From Rusavskia elegans (taxonomy: Eukaryota; Ascomycota; Lecanoromycetes; Teloschistales; Teloschistaceae): a DNA stretch of 64,000 bases. Position 1 is the first letter of the stretch; every line of letters begins with the position of its first letter. This document shows positions 9,999 through 20,494 of the stretch, in pieces. The notes under the pieces were generated by a model. That model made no database searches and was not told the origin of the DNA. It worked only from the letters and a program-made list of their open reading frames with translations. The stretch spans positions 372,001 to 436,000 of the forward strand of contig SAUG01000052.1 of assembly GCA_011316305.1 (NCBI GenBank), written 5' to 3'. The translations under genes were made by a program, and so were the position numbers.

Positions 9999-10457
9999 AT
10001 GTTTGGCTCCTCTCTATGCTTGTTTCCTATTGATCAAGCTCGCAACTATGCTCTGGGTGCTGAACAGGTATGTAATTGGCCACTCAGAGCGGGATCTCAT
10101 GCACTGTTGGGGGATCCGATTGGACTGGCGATCGAGGTATCGACTGCCCAACTCGCCAGAAGAAGAGAGGCTCGATATGAGCAGGACCTCGCTTCGCATA
10201 TCTTGATCCATTCTCTATTGTTCAGCGATGTCTCCACTACGCCAATCAAGCCTATAGAGACTTGTCTACGTATGGCTTCCCATTATAATGCTGGTGCCAT
10301 TTCTGCCCAGCCAGCCGACAAGCTTGTCAAAGTAGCCCGAGCTTCAGGGGTCCGCTTTGACGTCTCCGGCAGGGGAATGGAATTGCCGAGACATTTCTTC
10401 GTAACATTGATCAAATGTTCTCTCAAGATCTCCAGCAGGGTTTCGCTCCTCAACTGA
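9999..10457 (+). CDS. hypothetical protein (weak)
   Basis: Open frame of 152 codons from an ATG. I recognise no domain. It contains the fifth exact copy of the 10-bp motif (10133-10142), which here encodes AIEVSTA, close to the AIDTSTA tail motif of the coiled-coil family although the core is inverted. This may mark it as a remnant of that family. There is no clear splice evidence and codon use is unremarkable, so it may be non-coding. Confidence 0.25.
   Translation: MFGSSLCLFPIDQARNYALGAEQVCNWPLRAGSHALLGDPIGLAIEVSTAQLARRREARYEQDLASHILIHSLLFSDVSTTPIKPIETCLRMASHYNAGAISAQPADKLVKVARASGVRFDVSGRGMELPRHFFVTLIKCSLKISSRVSLLN
10133..10142 (-). repeat. CGATACCTCG core, copy 5
   Basis: Reads CGAGGTATCG on the plus strand inside ATCGAGGTATCGACTGCCC. 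Compared with copy 3 (ATCGATACCTCGACTGCCC) the flanks match and only the central TACC is replaced by its complement GGTA. Confidence 0.7.
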
Positions 10458-10477
10458 TGCCTTCCTGCAATCCTGGA

Positions 10478-11347
10478 CTAGGACCAAAGGCGGTAGAGTA
10501 GCGTGGTAAACCTCTCATCTTGACAACAAACAAGGCTTATCCGCGGCTTGATGGCGAGCCATTTGCGCTCTTGGGGTGTAATGTCAACGCGAGGCGGCAT
10601 CCCAGTAGGGAAAATCTTGAGGTAATCCAAGGAGGCAACGAATGCGAGACACTTCGGCTGCTGGCATTGATGATGTTGAGTCCGGACATTTTCCCCAAGT
10701 AGATTTTGTTTGCCAACTCGTTGGGTTGCAACGAAGATTACACGTCTTTGAAAAGGTAGACGCTTCAAATGGTCAAGCAGATCCTGAAGCAGCCGCGAAT
10801 ATCTCTCGCTGCTTGTTTTGTTCAGGTCATCTGGATTGCAAAGGCAAGGGAACTTGACTTTCAGTGACTGGAGATCCTCAACTTGTGCAAGTTGGTCCAC
10901 AACAGTAAACATGGTTTCAGATACCTAAGGAGGACCGTTGGTATCATTATGACAACGAAACATCAACTGAGGCTATTGTGGGATGTCTCCTTCTGAGCAT
11001 TCCTGCCCGGGTGATTCCACAAAGGTTACTTCGATATCCCAATGTTTGAGATACTAGAGGGATGGTGTGAACGGCAATGCTGGATAGCTCCATACGTCTT
11101 CTGATTTCCTCAGAATGATTGCATCGTCATCCGATATCTCGATGGTGAAAGCGTTAAGCCCATCGAGCACCTTTCGGGCCTCGTCTGATATCTGCTGGTT
11201 GGCTACCAATATGTTCATGCACTCATCTGGAAAATCTGGCTTCCCGGGCCAACCCGAGCATGGGTCGTATATTTTATCCTGTGTTGGTAGCATATGTTGG
11301 TAGACATGTCGTCTTAAATCCAGCGGAAGCTTTCATGAACGGGAAGA
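10478..11347 (-). pseudogene. decayed paralogue of the F-box-like gene at 11.8-13.0 kb
   Basis: The translation matches the neighbouring 401-aa protein segment by segment: LPLDLRRHVY versus LPLELRRHVY, ARKVLDGLNAF versus AREVLYGLNSF, LQSLKVKFPCLC versus LQTLKVKIPCLC, CLAFVASLDYLK versus CRAFVASFDDLK, and QERKWLAIK versus QQRKWLDLK. It is disabled by an extra base near 11325-11335 just before LPLDL, an in-frame TAG at 11054-11056 (opposite Arg of the intact copy), and more stops before the 10912 segment. The C-terminal third is missing. The gene is a tandem duplicate in the same orientation about 0.5 kb downstream of the intact copy. The similarity is seen directly; the inactivation is inferred from it. 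Confidence 0.8.
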
Positions 11348-11804
11348 CATCATGAAGGTTTTCAGACGATGGAGGACAGACGTGATATACAGCAGACGCC
11401 ATACTGTGAGACTTTGAAGCTTTGATGCGAGCTGTACGATCGTAGTGCAGGTCTGTGATGACACGCTTAAAGGTGCGAAGATAAGCGCGAACGAGTAAAT
11501 TATATACGAGGAGATTGAAATCGGTCTATAGAGCTCGTTTGGTTTCAATGGAAGCTGTCAATGAATTACGATGTACCTCCAAATGACTCCTCTCATACGT
11601 ATCTAATATAGGAGTACAAGAACATTGTGGAGGTATCGCAGGTTGACAGGAAGACGTCAACGTAAGATATTGTTCTGGAAACAGCCGCTTGCTTTATAGG
11701 GCTATCTAGTGTGTGGACATATCACACCAACCCCTGAAAAAGAATAGATCCATCCAGATCTCCTTTTTAAAGGGTTTCCTACCAGCCTCACAATCAGGCC
11801 TCGA
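11348..11804. other. spacer between the F-box-like paralogues
   Basis: AT-rich spacer without a supported gene, presumably the 3' flank of the intact copy and the former promoter of the decayed copy. Confidence 0.5.
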
Positions 11805-13010
11805 TTAACTAGTCCCGCTCTCCTGCGCAGGATTACACCGCGGCTCGGTCCGTGCAAGAACACCATTTTTTCTCCGACTAATTCTTTTGTGCACTTTTGC
11901 TGCTCGCACCCGTTTTCTTTTCGAGGGCTCGAAACTCGAAGTATTGCGTCCTACTTGCTTAACTCGTTGCTCCCGTGGCATCTTCTGGCGTGCCTCATCC
12001 TCCAAGGCTTGTTGGAGGACTTTCTTGTGAAGGGCCTTAAACAATTCTGTGTCCACATAGATACTGCCCATAGCACTGTCCTTCTCGTGTCGTACGTGCA
12101 TAACGATAAGCCAAAGAATTTCAAGATTTCTCCTCAGCTCTGTAGGGTAGTATCGATTCCCTCGACAGACGAATGGTCGTTGTTTAAGGTCCAGCCACTT
12201 TCTTTGTTGATCAGTGAAATGCATTCGAGGTAATGATGGGGTCTCCAAGAAGTATTTCAAATCGTCGAATGAGGCAACAAACGCCCGGCACCTTGGCTCA
12301 TTGCATTGGGTTGCGTGAGTATACGAATCGTTCCGGCCATTGTTCCAACGACAGTATCTGTATCTCTCGGAAGTACGTGCAGCAACGAAGGTGACTGACT
12401 TCTCAAAATGCAACCTCTTCAATGGCTGAAGCATGAGTTTGATCGTTTGGCTCAGGCTGTCGCTAGAAGGAACTTGAAGAGGATCGCTGAGGATCTTGCA
12501 AAGGCAAGGAATCTTGACTTTCAGCGTCTGGAGATCTCCGATCTTTGCTAGCTCTTCGGATGTATCTAGAATTCCGGCTTTGAGGTGGGATTCGTGACCA
12601 TCAACCGGGCGGAGATCCAATTGCCAATTCTTTATGTATCTCATTGAAGGCGAGGAAGGGAAGAGCTCATATTTGCCGGGTTCGTAATGATTGCTGAGGA
12701 ACGTAGTGTAGTTGTAACTAACGACTACTGTAAAAGAATTCAGTCCGTAGAGCACTTCGCGAGCCTCGTGAGACACCTGTTTATTAGAAGCTAGCAAATT
12801 CATACAATGGTTGTAATTCCCGCCGACCGATTTTGTCCAGATGGTCGATCTCAGCGGGGCATCCTGTACTGGTAACGCGAGGGAGTAAACGTGTCGCCGG
12901 AGCTCCAGTGGAAGTGACATTAGGGGAAAGATAGATGCAGATCCTGACTCTGAGGTTGAAGATTCCGTTTTATCTTTGGCCAAGCGTGAACCATATAATC
13001 CACGCGCCAT
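11805..13010 (-). CDS. F-box-like (2EXR-type) protein
   Basis: Single-exon frame of 401 aa. After a Ser-rich lead (1-28) it has the short F-box-like helix FPLMSLPLELRRHVYSLAL (about 29-47). Such N-termini are typical of a large, expanded family in Dothideomycetes whose proteins start with an F-box or 2EXR-like segment. The motif NLLASNKQVSHEAREVLYG that follows is characteristic of these proteins. The C-terminal 60 residues are strongly basic (RKRVRAAKVHKR), so nuclear localisation is possible. Members may be substrate adaptors of SCF ubiquitin ligases; this is inferred from the family only. Start: the ATG at 13010 is the first in frame. A decayed tandem paralogue lies downstream. Confidence 0.75.
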   Translation of the reverse strand: MARGLYGSRLAKDKTESSTSESGSASIFPLMSLPLELRRHVYSLALPVQDAPLRSTIWTKSVGGNYNHCMNLLASNKQVSHEAREVLYGLNSFTVVVSYNYTTFLSNHYEPGKYELFPSSPSMRYIKNWQLDLRPVDGHESHLKAGILDTSEELAKIGDLQTLKVKIPCLCKILSDPLQVPSSDSLSQTIKLMLQPLKRLHFEKSVTFVAARTSERYRYCRWNNGRNDSYTHATQCNEPRCRAFVASFDDLKYFLETPSLPRMHFTDQQRKWLDLKQRPFVCRGNRYYPTELRRNLEILWLIVMHVRHEKDSAMGSIYVDTELFKALHKKVLQQALEDEARQKMPREQRVKQVGRNTSSFEPSKRKRVRAAKVHKRISRRKNGVLARTEPRCNPAQESGTS

Positions 13011-13451
13011 TGTGTATGTGTGCGTAAGTGTGTACTTCTTATCGGATTATAAGCGATCTTGTTGTCCCGAAATCGAGGGACCACCAGCGACTGAGTCGAT
13101 TGGTCTTCTCGGGAAGGGGAGCTTGGTTGAAGTTCAAAGAGCGAGTTGTGGCAGCCGAATTATATATACCGATGAATGAATGTTGATGGGAAGTGATGAC
13201 CTACGACAGGGGCCATAGGCCCCTTGTTGCCTTTCAACACAATTACAAAGAAAATATGCCCGGAGCTCATAAGCAAAATCTGATGATCGATGGTTGATTG
13301 GGTATTTCCAACAGTTTTGGATGTCTTGATATTTTACAGCCCCGTTTGGGAGGCCGACACGAGGCGAAATAACTCGATGGTAGTTGCTGAGTGAAACATA
13401 CATTACAGTTCGCTACCGTTGCAACACTTGACTGAGCCATGTTATGCAAAC
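13011..13451. other. intergenic, no gene seen
   Basis: Upstream of the F-box-like gene and downstream of the Nudix gene. Only short unsupported open frames. Confidence 0.5.
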
Positions 13452-14204
13452 CTAGCGTCTTCGCAACTCAAAAGCCTCCAACATCTTACCCGCCTGCTCC
13501 TTCGACACAATCTTCTTTCCGAATCCCTCTTCATAGAAAGCTCTGACTTCTTTCTCCGTAACCCACGCATGATCCTGGTGTTCATGGGGATCGAGAGCCA
13601 CGCGTAGACAACGCAGATAACCTTCAACATCCTGCTCCTCTACACCTGTCTTCAACGCGCCGACCTCTGAAACCTCGATTTCGAAGCTGAATTTTAACCA
13701 TTTGACTGCCCCACCTTTCTCCGTAGTCGTCCACTTGATTGCATCACCGACTAGCCTCACAAATCGCGTTAATCGTAACCCCGTTTCCTCGAAGACCTCA
13801 CGAGCGAGACCGTGGAGGATCGTGGGGTCGTCTTTATCGACAGAGCCACCGGGGACTTCCCACAGATCCGGGAACGCGGTGTCGGTGAAAGCGCGCCGTA
13901 GAAGGAGTAGACGAGATGGAGTTGAGGCTTCATCCGCGTGGGCGTGGTGATGATGACAACAGGTGGCTGGAGAGAAGATAAAGGCGGAACAAACCAAACG
14001 GTCGTACTGGGTGTTTCTCTCGAGGAAGGAGCCGAGTGGTATTGTGAAAGATTGGAGGGTTGGAGGGATATGAATACTGATGGGCTTAACCGTAGGACCT
14101 GACTGTGTGGACATGGTGGCGGAGCGAGTGTGTAGATGCTCAGAATGAAGCGATAGCAAACGTAGAGGGGTTTTCGGGACCTTCAGACTGCAGATTGTGC
14201 GCAT
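13452..14204 (-). CDS. Nudix hydrolase
   Basis: Single-exon frame of 250 aa from the ATG at 14204; a second ATG at 14114 (MSTQSGPT) would give 220 aa and may be the true start. The Nudix box lies about two-thirds along, with GGSVDKDDPTILHGLAREV followed by FEETGL. The REVFEETG core supplies the metal-binding glutamates of the family. The preceding LLLRRAFTDTAFPDLWEVPG is the usual beta strand leading into the box. The gap between GG and REV is a little longer than in the canonical GX5EX7REUXEEXGU, as in many fungal members. Nudix enzymes cleave nucleoside diphosphates linked to another group; the substrate cannot be told. Likely cytosolic, though the optional first 30 residues are basic and Leu-rich and could target mitochondria. 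Confidence 0.88.
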   Translation of the reverse strand: MRTICSLKVPKTPLRLLSLHSEHLHTRSATMSTQSGPTVKPISIHIPPTLQSFTIPLGSFLERNTQYDRLVCSAFIFSPATCCHHHHAHADEASTPSRLLLLRRAFTDTAFPDLWEVPGGSVDKDDPTILHGLAREVFEETGLRLTRFVRLVGDAIKWTTTEKGGAVKWLKFSFEIEVSEVGALKTGVEEQDVEGYLRCLRVALDPHEHQDHAWVTEKEVRAFYEEGFGKKIVSKEQAGKMLEAFELRRR

Positions 14205-14501
14205 CGAAGCCTCGGTGATATCGTGGTAGCGATTTCAGCGAAGAACGAGAAATATGTAAGTCAGAGAGGGAATGATAATTATAAACATCAAGCGGCCTTA
14301 TTTCTGATAGATGTCAACAGTGAATCGCTTAGCGCTGATGTTGTCTCAACATTCTCAGACCATGACTGAACACTGTATATAGAATCTGATGAGAGAGCTA
14401 TTCCAATCTTGATCCTTTATACCTAGGATACACTTCGGAGATCAGGGCCAACATACTGGATCACCCTGATACCCTGACAAGGCATGAGGCAGTGGCTGCT
14501 A
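14205..14501. other. intergenic between the Nudix and P450 genes
   Basis: Short gap holding the Nudix promoter (minus strand) and the 3' flank of the P450 gene. No gene is seen. Confidence 0.5.
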
Positions 14502-16233
14502 TTACTGCCTCCTTCGCTTCGTGACCTTCGATGGATAGCCTAGTATTGGTTTCGCGGTAGCGGTCAATACTTGGTACGCCCGGTCCCCCTTGATGGTATG
14601 TGTACTTCGATCCTTGCCATCTATCTTGTCTTGCTCCGCATAAGCCGGTCGGATATCAAAATCTCTCAGGGTAAGAACCATAAAAATCTTGAGCTCAATG
14701 TAAGCAAGCTCCTGACCGACACAGTTCCGAGGTCCATATTCAAATGGCCGCCAGGCGCCTTTCGGTGGAAACAGAGGATCCCCTTCCTTTACCAAAAAGC
14801 GTTCAGGGATGAATTCCTCGGCATTTGGCCATAGGTCTGGTTGGCGATGCATGCCGTATGCTACAGGCCAAACCATGAACCCATCGGTAGGATATTCTTT
14901 GCCATTGAAAAGTATTGGAATGTCAGGATCTCCCTTACGCACAGTACTCGCTGGTGGAAACAAGCGTAAGACTTCCTTAAGAACAGCCAGTGTGTAAGGC
15001 AGCCGGTTGAGGCTATGAGGATCGTCGATAATTGCTTCAGCCGTTTTCGAAGTGTCTGACCCATAAACCTCGTCATGTTCCCGACATAAATTCTCCAATG
15101 CCGCTGGATGCTTTGAAAGAAGGTGGACTACGAAGCAAGCAGTAGAGCTGGTGGTATCGTGGCCTGCGAATAGAAATGTCTTGAAGTGATCAATCGCAGA
15201 TCGCTTGAATTGCCATGGGAGCGCCGATCCACCGGTTTGCCCGGTCTCCTTTAGGTATGTATCCAGGGCAAGATCGATGATTGGTTTGCTACGCTTGCTG
15301 TTGACTTTTTCCTCCTGCTGGCGATCAGCGAATCGCTGTTCCAAGAGCTTGTCGAGGTAGCGATTCATAATCCTGGAATTGGCTCGGTATACAAACCACT
15401 TCATTGGATTGTATTTTCGAAAGAGGTTAATGTCATTTGGAAGAGGCATCCACTGAAGCTGATCGCGAAAAGCTTTGACAAGTTCGTTCTCCGAGCTTTG
15501 GGCTTCGAGAGACATGTCGAGAACAACGTTTCCGATGATATCGACCGTGAGTCGCGTCACGGCCTCCTCCAATTCGAAAACCTTTTCCTTGGCCGCATAT
15601 TCCGAAAGGATCCCTGTGAAGCGTACTGTATCCGACACCATGCCGCCTACAAGGCTCATAAGATGGCCAGAGGCAAAGCCTGGATTGAATATTCCGCGCC
15701 ACATCTTCCATTCTTTTCCCTCCAGTGTCACCATGTTTTTCTCGCCCAGAAGCGGATAGACATATTCCTTGGTGCTGGAATGTTTTTCGAGGGAGTTTTG
15801 TATGGTGATTTGCGCGGCAGCAGCAGGATCGGCGATGATGAGCATGGGGGCGGCAACAGGCCTGCATATTTGTTAGCTCGGAAGATTTGGGATGGCATGA
15901 AGGAGGGCACACCAAATGTCGACGTAAAAGACAGGGGGGAGTTCAGGGTGCTGCTGGCGAATCCAATGAGGGAAAGCATGCGGATGAGTTCTCGGTGGAA
16001 ATGCAGCTGATGCCTTGCCCATAGTAGGCAGATTACCGAAGATAGGATTCCATGGTGGCGTGGGCTGGCTATTATCAGTACCGCGTACAGCTTCTCCGGA
16101 TCGTGGCAGCACTTACCAGATCTCGCATCCGTCGTCGGTGAATGTAGAGCAAGACGATAAATCGAATGAGGAAGCCTGCTCCCAGCACTCCAAAAGCCGT
16201 GGCCACTGAGCCTGAATTGAGGTCTGGAGCCAT
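14502..16233 (-). CDS. cytochrome P450 monooxygenase (intact)
   Basis: Three exons on the minus strand: 16233-16117, 16064-15913 and 15861-14502. All junctions are GT-AG, phases close, and the product is 542 aa, a normal P450 length. The N-terminal anchor helix (about residues 8-30) is followed by a basic stretch (HRRRMRD) and the PTPPWNPIFGN proline hinge. The I helix carries AGHDTTSS, the K helix has EVLRLFPPAS (ExxR), then ERF, and the heme loop FEYGPRNCVGQ with the axial ligand Cys470. It is thus an ER-anchored oxygenase that should be active. The overall pattern recalls the fungal CYP59/StcS-like group, but no subfamily can be fixed by eye. No polyketide, peptide or terpene synthase gene lies nearby, so the substrate is unknown. 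Confidence 0.92.
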
Positions 16234-17555
16234 TGGGCCGTGATCAAGGGCTTCAGTTACTTGCCCTGCTGTAGGCTGTCCTTGTCATGTCCGGTGCTGC
16301 CGGCGGTCGAAGACTTGCATTAATTAATTTGATATGGAAGGGGAGACATGCCGCAAGCGGTGGTCGAGGCTGATAAGATCCTTCCAACATGTTTGATTAA
16401 GGTACTGTTGGAATCCATCGTTGAAGCTTAGCTTCGGGCCAATTAGAGCCGACATGAACGTGATTCAGCGCATTATCGTACCGTATGTGGTCGTGGCTTC
16501 CGTCACTTTACGGTGAACCCTTACGGGACGCAGCATCTTGCACCAGCGTGGAATGAGCCTTGTTTGTCCTTACGGGGTTCAATGATGCCAAGACTTCGTC
16601 AGCCGCGACACGTGTTGACAAACAAGTGTACAACACTCGGTACCTCCATGTGGGATCTCGTTCTAGCGACAGTGCAATCAAGGCCATCAACTAATAGCAG
16701 TCAGTACCAAGTAGACAGCCTACAACTAAGTACCTTATTATGATTGGAATGATCTGGATATCCTTATACAAATCCCAGGCCTCAATCCAAGTACTCCTCG
16801 TTAATAGTCTATTTTAATCTAATCAATGCAATAAATAATGCTTGCCAATCTGCTGGAGTGCAAATACCCGTTGAACTGAACGTACAAGTTGATTGACAGG
16901 TAGGCCAGGATTTATGCAACGGACCGGGGGTTGCCGTGCACCGTATCTCCAGAGCTAGGCTATACCTGATACCAACGTATGGAACTGATCGAGATAGGCT
17001 CAAGAAGCGACCTTGCACAGAAGTTGGCTGCATCCTTGAGCACGACGGCATCTACGGCTGATGGTGAGCTGCTCACCATGGGCGATCTTTACGTCGCTGG
17101 GTTTTCTCTCCAAATCCATGTTTCTTTCATATATCCATATCCTCTACAGCTTCTTTTCCAAATGGATTCGGCATAGTGCCAACAGCATACTGACATGAAG
17201 GCGGCTGCCAGGGCCAGGGCTGGCAAGAAGGAAGCGCCAAGGGTTATGCAGCCTGACGAAAGGCTTCACGAGGATGCAATGGAACCTGTCACAATGCAGG
17301 TCTGGAAGCGTGCCGCTCGACAACAGGGCGAGTAACCGGTTTCGTCTTGGGCTGTGTTTGGGACTGTTACAGTTTGCCGCCGGTGCTGAGCTCACAATTT
17401 TGAGTTGCCTTATCTCTCAATATATTGCGTGCAAAGAATGGACCACACGTATATTGCTACTCCTGAGGTTAATCCTGTTCGTGCTGAATTATTGACCATA
17501 CACCACTGCATCACTCCAGTCACCTGCTAGCCCAATTTCTACACCTTCGCCCATA
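16234..17555. other. intergenic, no gene seen
   Basis: Divergent promoter region between the P450 and the SesB-like gene. Only scattered short open frames; slightly AT-rich near 16700-16900. Confidence 0.55.
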
Positions 17556-18624
17556 ATGGCAGGCCATTTTGGTATACAAGAGGTGTTCAGAGGAGAGGAC
17601 CCAGTTGTCGAGTAAGAAACTCGCGGTCCATTGCAGGTCTCAGGGCTTACGTGGAATAGCATCGTTGCAGTGCATGGATTGAATGGAGGTCCCATCAAAA
17701 CATGGACGACGAACAAGACCGAGAAATTCTGGCTGGCTGATATAGAAATGCTACCCAAGAACATGAGCAATGCCCGGATCCTCAGCTTCGGCTACGACGC
17801 ATCCGTCACTGCCTTTTTTGGAAGGACATCCTCGGATACAATTCTCCAGCATGCTCATACGTTGGTGGCGGAACTAGTTGCGGATCGTCAGCTCGAGGGA
17901 GCAATGAACAGACCGATCATCTTCATCTGCCACTCTCTGGGTGGTATTGTGGTCAAAAGGGTAAAGATGTTGCGCTTGATCGGCTAGTTGGACGCTCATT
18001 CCATTCTTCTAGGCTCTAGCGTATTCGGCAAGCAGGACCAGCAAGCTGATTCAACATTTGCACTCTATATTTGTATCGACCTACGCAATCCTTTTCCTAG
18101 GTACACCGCATCAAGGAAGCGACAAGGCCGAGCTAGCTTCGACGGGTCGTAAGGTGATAGATGCCATGGTCCCACCGAAAGTGTTCAACACCGACGGAAA
18201 GCTCCTGGAAGCACTCAAAGAGGGTTCTGAAATACTGCAGAATGTAACGGATATGTTTGCACCTCTGATGAAGAACTTTCGCATCTATTTCTTCTGGGAA
18301 CAGGAGAAGACGGACTTCGGACCAACCCTCAAATACGTATGTGCCTCCTGATCTGGCCGATGCGGCAGCTTACTTCCATTCCAGGTCGTGAAAGAATACT
18401 CCGCAGCCCCCATCCTAGATGATACCGAAAGAGCGGGCCTCCCATATGATCATCGCAATATGTGCAAGTTCGAGAGCCGTACTGCGCCCGGTTACCGACT
18501 TGTTGTTGCGGCATTGATGACATACGCGTTGAATGCGCCGAGCACGATTGCCCAGCGCTGGATCAGCGCGACCGAGATGCTGAAAGCAAAACGGGCCACC
18601 GAAGCCGCAGAGCTAATGCAGTGA
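17556..18624 (+). CDS. free-standing SesB-like alpha/beta hydrolase
   Basis: Four exons: 17556-17611, 17660-17960, 18013-18336 and 18385-18624; phases close and give 306 aa. The fold landmarks are PVVD, IVAVHGLNGGPIKTW, FICHSLGGIVVK with nucleophile Ser111 (G/CxSxG elbow), the FLGTPHQG motif and a late DHRNMCKF with the probable catalytic His250. This is the lipase-like domain that forms the N-terminal effector of many fungal NLR proteins (SesB type) in incompatibility and immunity. Here it ends right where an NLR would pass into its NB domain. The complete NLR at 22 kb has the same domain, so this is a paralogue, either encoded alone or left after loss of the NB/TPR part. The stop at 18622 could be bypassed by a GT donor just before it, but I found no NB or TPR coding downstream. 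Confidence 0.8.
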
Positions 18625-18694
18625 GATGCGAAACAGGGTTATTGTGCCTGTCCTTTTCAGTTGTGATCTTTTAACATTGTACAGCTCTGGCATT

Positions 18695-20494
18695 TCAATT
18701 CGAGATTTCCACCTTGCAACCGTCCGTGATTGAAAGCACCAATGTCGTCGTTTGCTTTTCCACTCCGATGAGCTCCACTTTCTTATTTAATGGTAATTGT
18801 GTAGTTGGGAATCTCTGGATCAGCCGAATAATATGTACGCGGCTTCGTTCAAGCCAAAATCCACTGTTGTTGGAGGAAAGAGTGAGTAGTTGGAATCTCA
18901 TGCGAAGATTTGGAGATCACTCACTTGCAAGACGCATTCGTGGCCCTCCGTTAAAGGTAGGTAGCCCCATTTCGCGTTGATCGGATCTTTGTTCATCGGC
19001 AGGTCCTCCTCCCATCTTGTCGGACGAAACAACTCGGCATCCATGCCACAGACATCGGGTCGTCTATGCATGAAAGTACACACTGTAAGCTATTCCTTCA
19101 CCTTTCGCAACGAAAACTGGCGACTTCAGATCGGGTCCGCCGCCCACGGGAAGCATCGTTGTTCTGGTAGCCGTTCGCGAGTTCACCGGGACAGACGGAT
19201 ACAACCGCAAAGCTACATTGATTGGTCGTAAGACATAGCAAGTGGATACTGGAAACCAAAGAGGGTCTTACTTTCCTTGAGCACATTTTGAAGGTAATTC
19301 ATATGCCGAAGTCCTGATCTGGTTATCTCCGTGCTGCCCTTTAATGTTGAAGATATCTCCTCTCGAAGCTTGGCCAGGACCTTAGGATGGCGTACAAGAA
19401 GAAAACTTCACAGTTAGTCACCATGTCCTTGAAACCCCGATTAGAAACACTTACAAGGTCCATGATAGTAAACAAGCGGTGGTATCTCTGCCGGCGACAA
19501 GAACGTTGATTATCTGACTGCGTAATTCCGTGCGAATTGATGTATTCTTCTCTAAGAAGTCCAGGAACACGTACTTTCCCGCGTCGCTGCCCTCATTGTC
19601 TCTCGAGAGATTACGATCAATAATCTGATCCGCAAAACGATGAACGTCTTCACAAGCTGCGGTGAAACGTTTGCCGCCGACAAGCCAATAGAAATCCTGC
19701 AAGCGCAAACGTTTTGCGATAAAATCTTGAGCGGTGTTGAATGCGCTTGCAAACGTCGATTCGCCTGCTGTATTCGATGCTTGAAGACTGCCTACAGAAT
19801 CTCCGAAAAGGAAAGCCGTTGTCGTGTCAAGCGTGAGTCGGAAGAACAATGGCTGTAGGTCTACCATTCCTTTTTTAGGCAGCACACACATGAGATTGTC
19901 GACAACCTTTTGAAAAAGCTTCAGGTCGTCGTACTGTTTGTGCACGAACTGCGGCCTTAGCAGCTCGCGGGAATGTTTCCAGGCATCGACCTCCTGTATG
20001 AAAATGCCATCTCCGAATAACGGAAACAACACCTTCGGCCGAGGGCCCATGCTCCAATCTCCAGTGCATCAGCATCTGCTGCGTTGAAGTGCAATTTGCC
20101 TTACCTTGGATATTGGTACAGAGTTTTGCCTCCAGATTAGCTGGCTCAATGGTACCGTATGCGCGGATGCCCAGAAAGATCTGTTCCAATGTGGTGCCCC
20201 AAAGCCTGAAGTGGAACAGAAACAACTCCATCAAACGCGACTCGGCATTCGCTCTGAACATCTATTCTAAGCGGTCAATCCCAAGTGGGCGCTGATTGAG
20301 CAATCTAGGAGGCGATTGACAGCCATTTGCCCTAGCCTGCTCGATATAACCCTTTGCAGTGTCAGCCTTGATATTCACGGCAGCGAGTCTCCGTTTCAAC
20401 TCAAGCGACGCTTGCTGGCATTTCTTGCCACATGACGCAGGATCAAAACCACCAAGCAGCCTAGGACCGCCCAGAGAGTGGGACGGTGCTCCAT
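18695..20494 (-). pseudogene. dead cytochrome P450 (CYP52-like, n-alkane type)
   Basis: Reading from an ATG at 20494 (anchor helix TLWAVLGCLVVLIL), most of a CYP52-like P450 is recognisable: [22 protein letters not shown] then [24 protein letters not shown], the HPKVLAKLREEIS exon, LRLYPSVPVNSR and FRPTRWEED. The lesions are: a frameshift between the anchor and the QARANGCQ segment; a TAG at 20262-20264 where the family has a sense codon; a one-base shift just before the heme loop; a heme-ligand Cys codon replaced by CGT, Arg (18932-18934); and a further shift between the last conserved helix and the C-terminus (TDGCKVEIS). Introns are still visible, so it arose by genomic duplication or decay in place, not retroposition. 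Intact members hydroxylate fatty acids or alkanes at the ER; this copy cannot bind heme normally. Confidence 0.85.

Noticed and set aside
13452..20494. Secondary-metabolite cluster (Nudix, P450, hydrolase, P450)
   Set aside because: No polyketide synthase, peptide synthetase or terpene synthase gene is present, and one P450 is dead.
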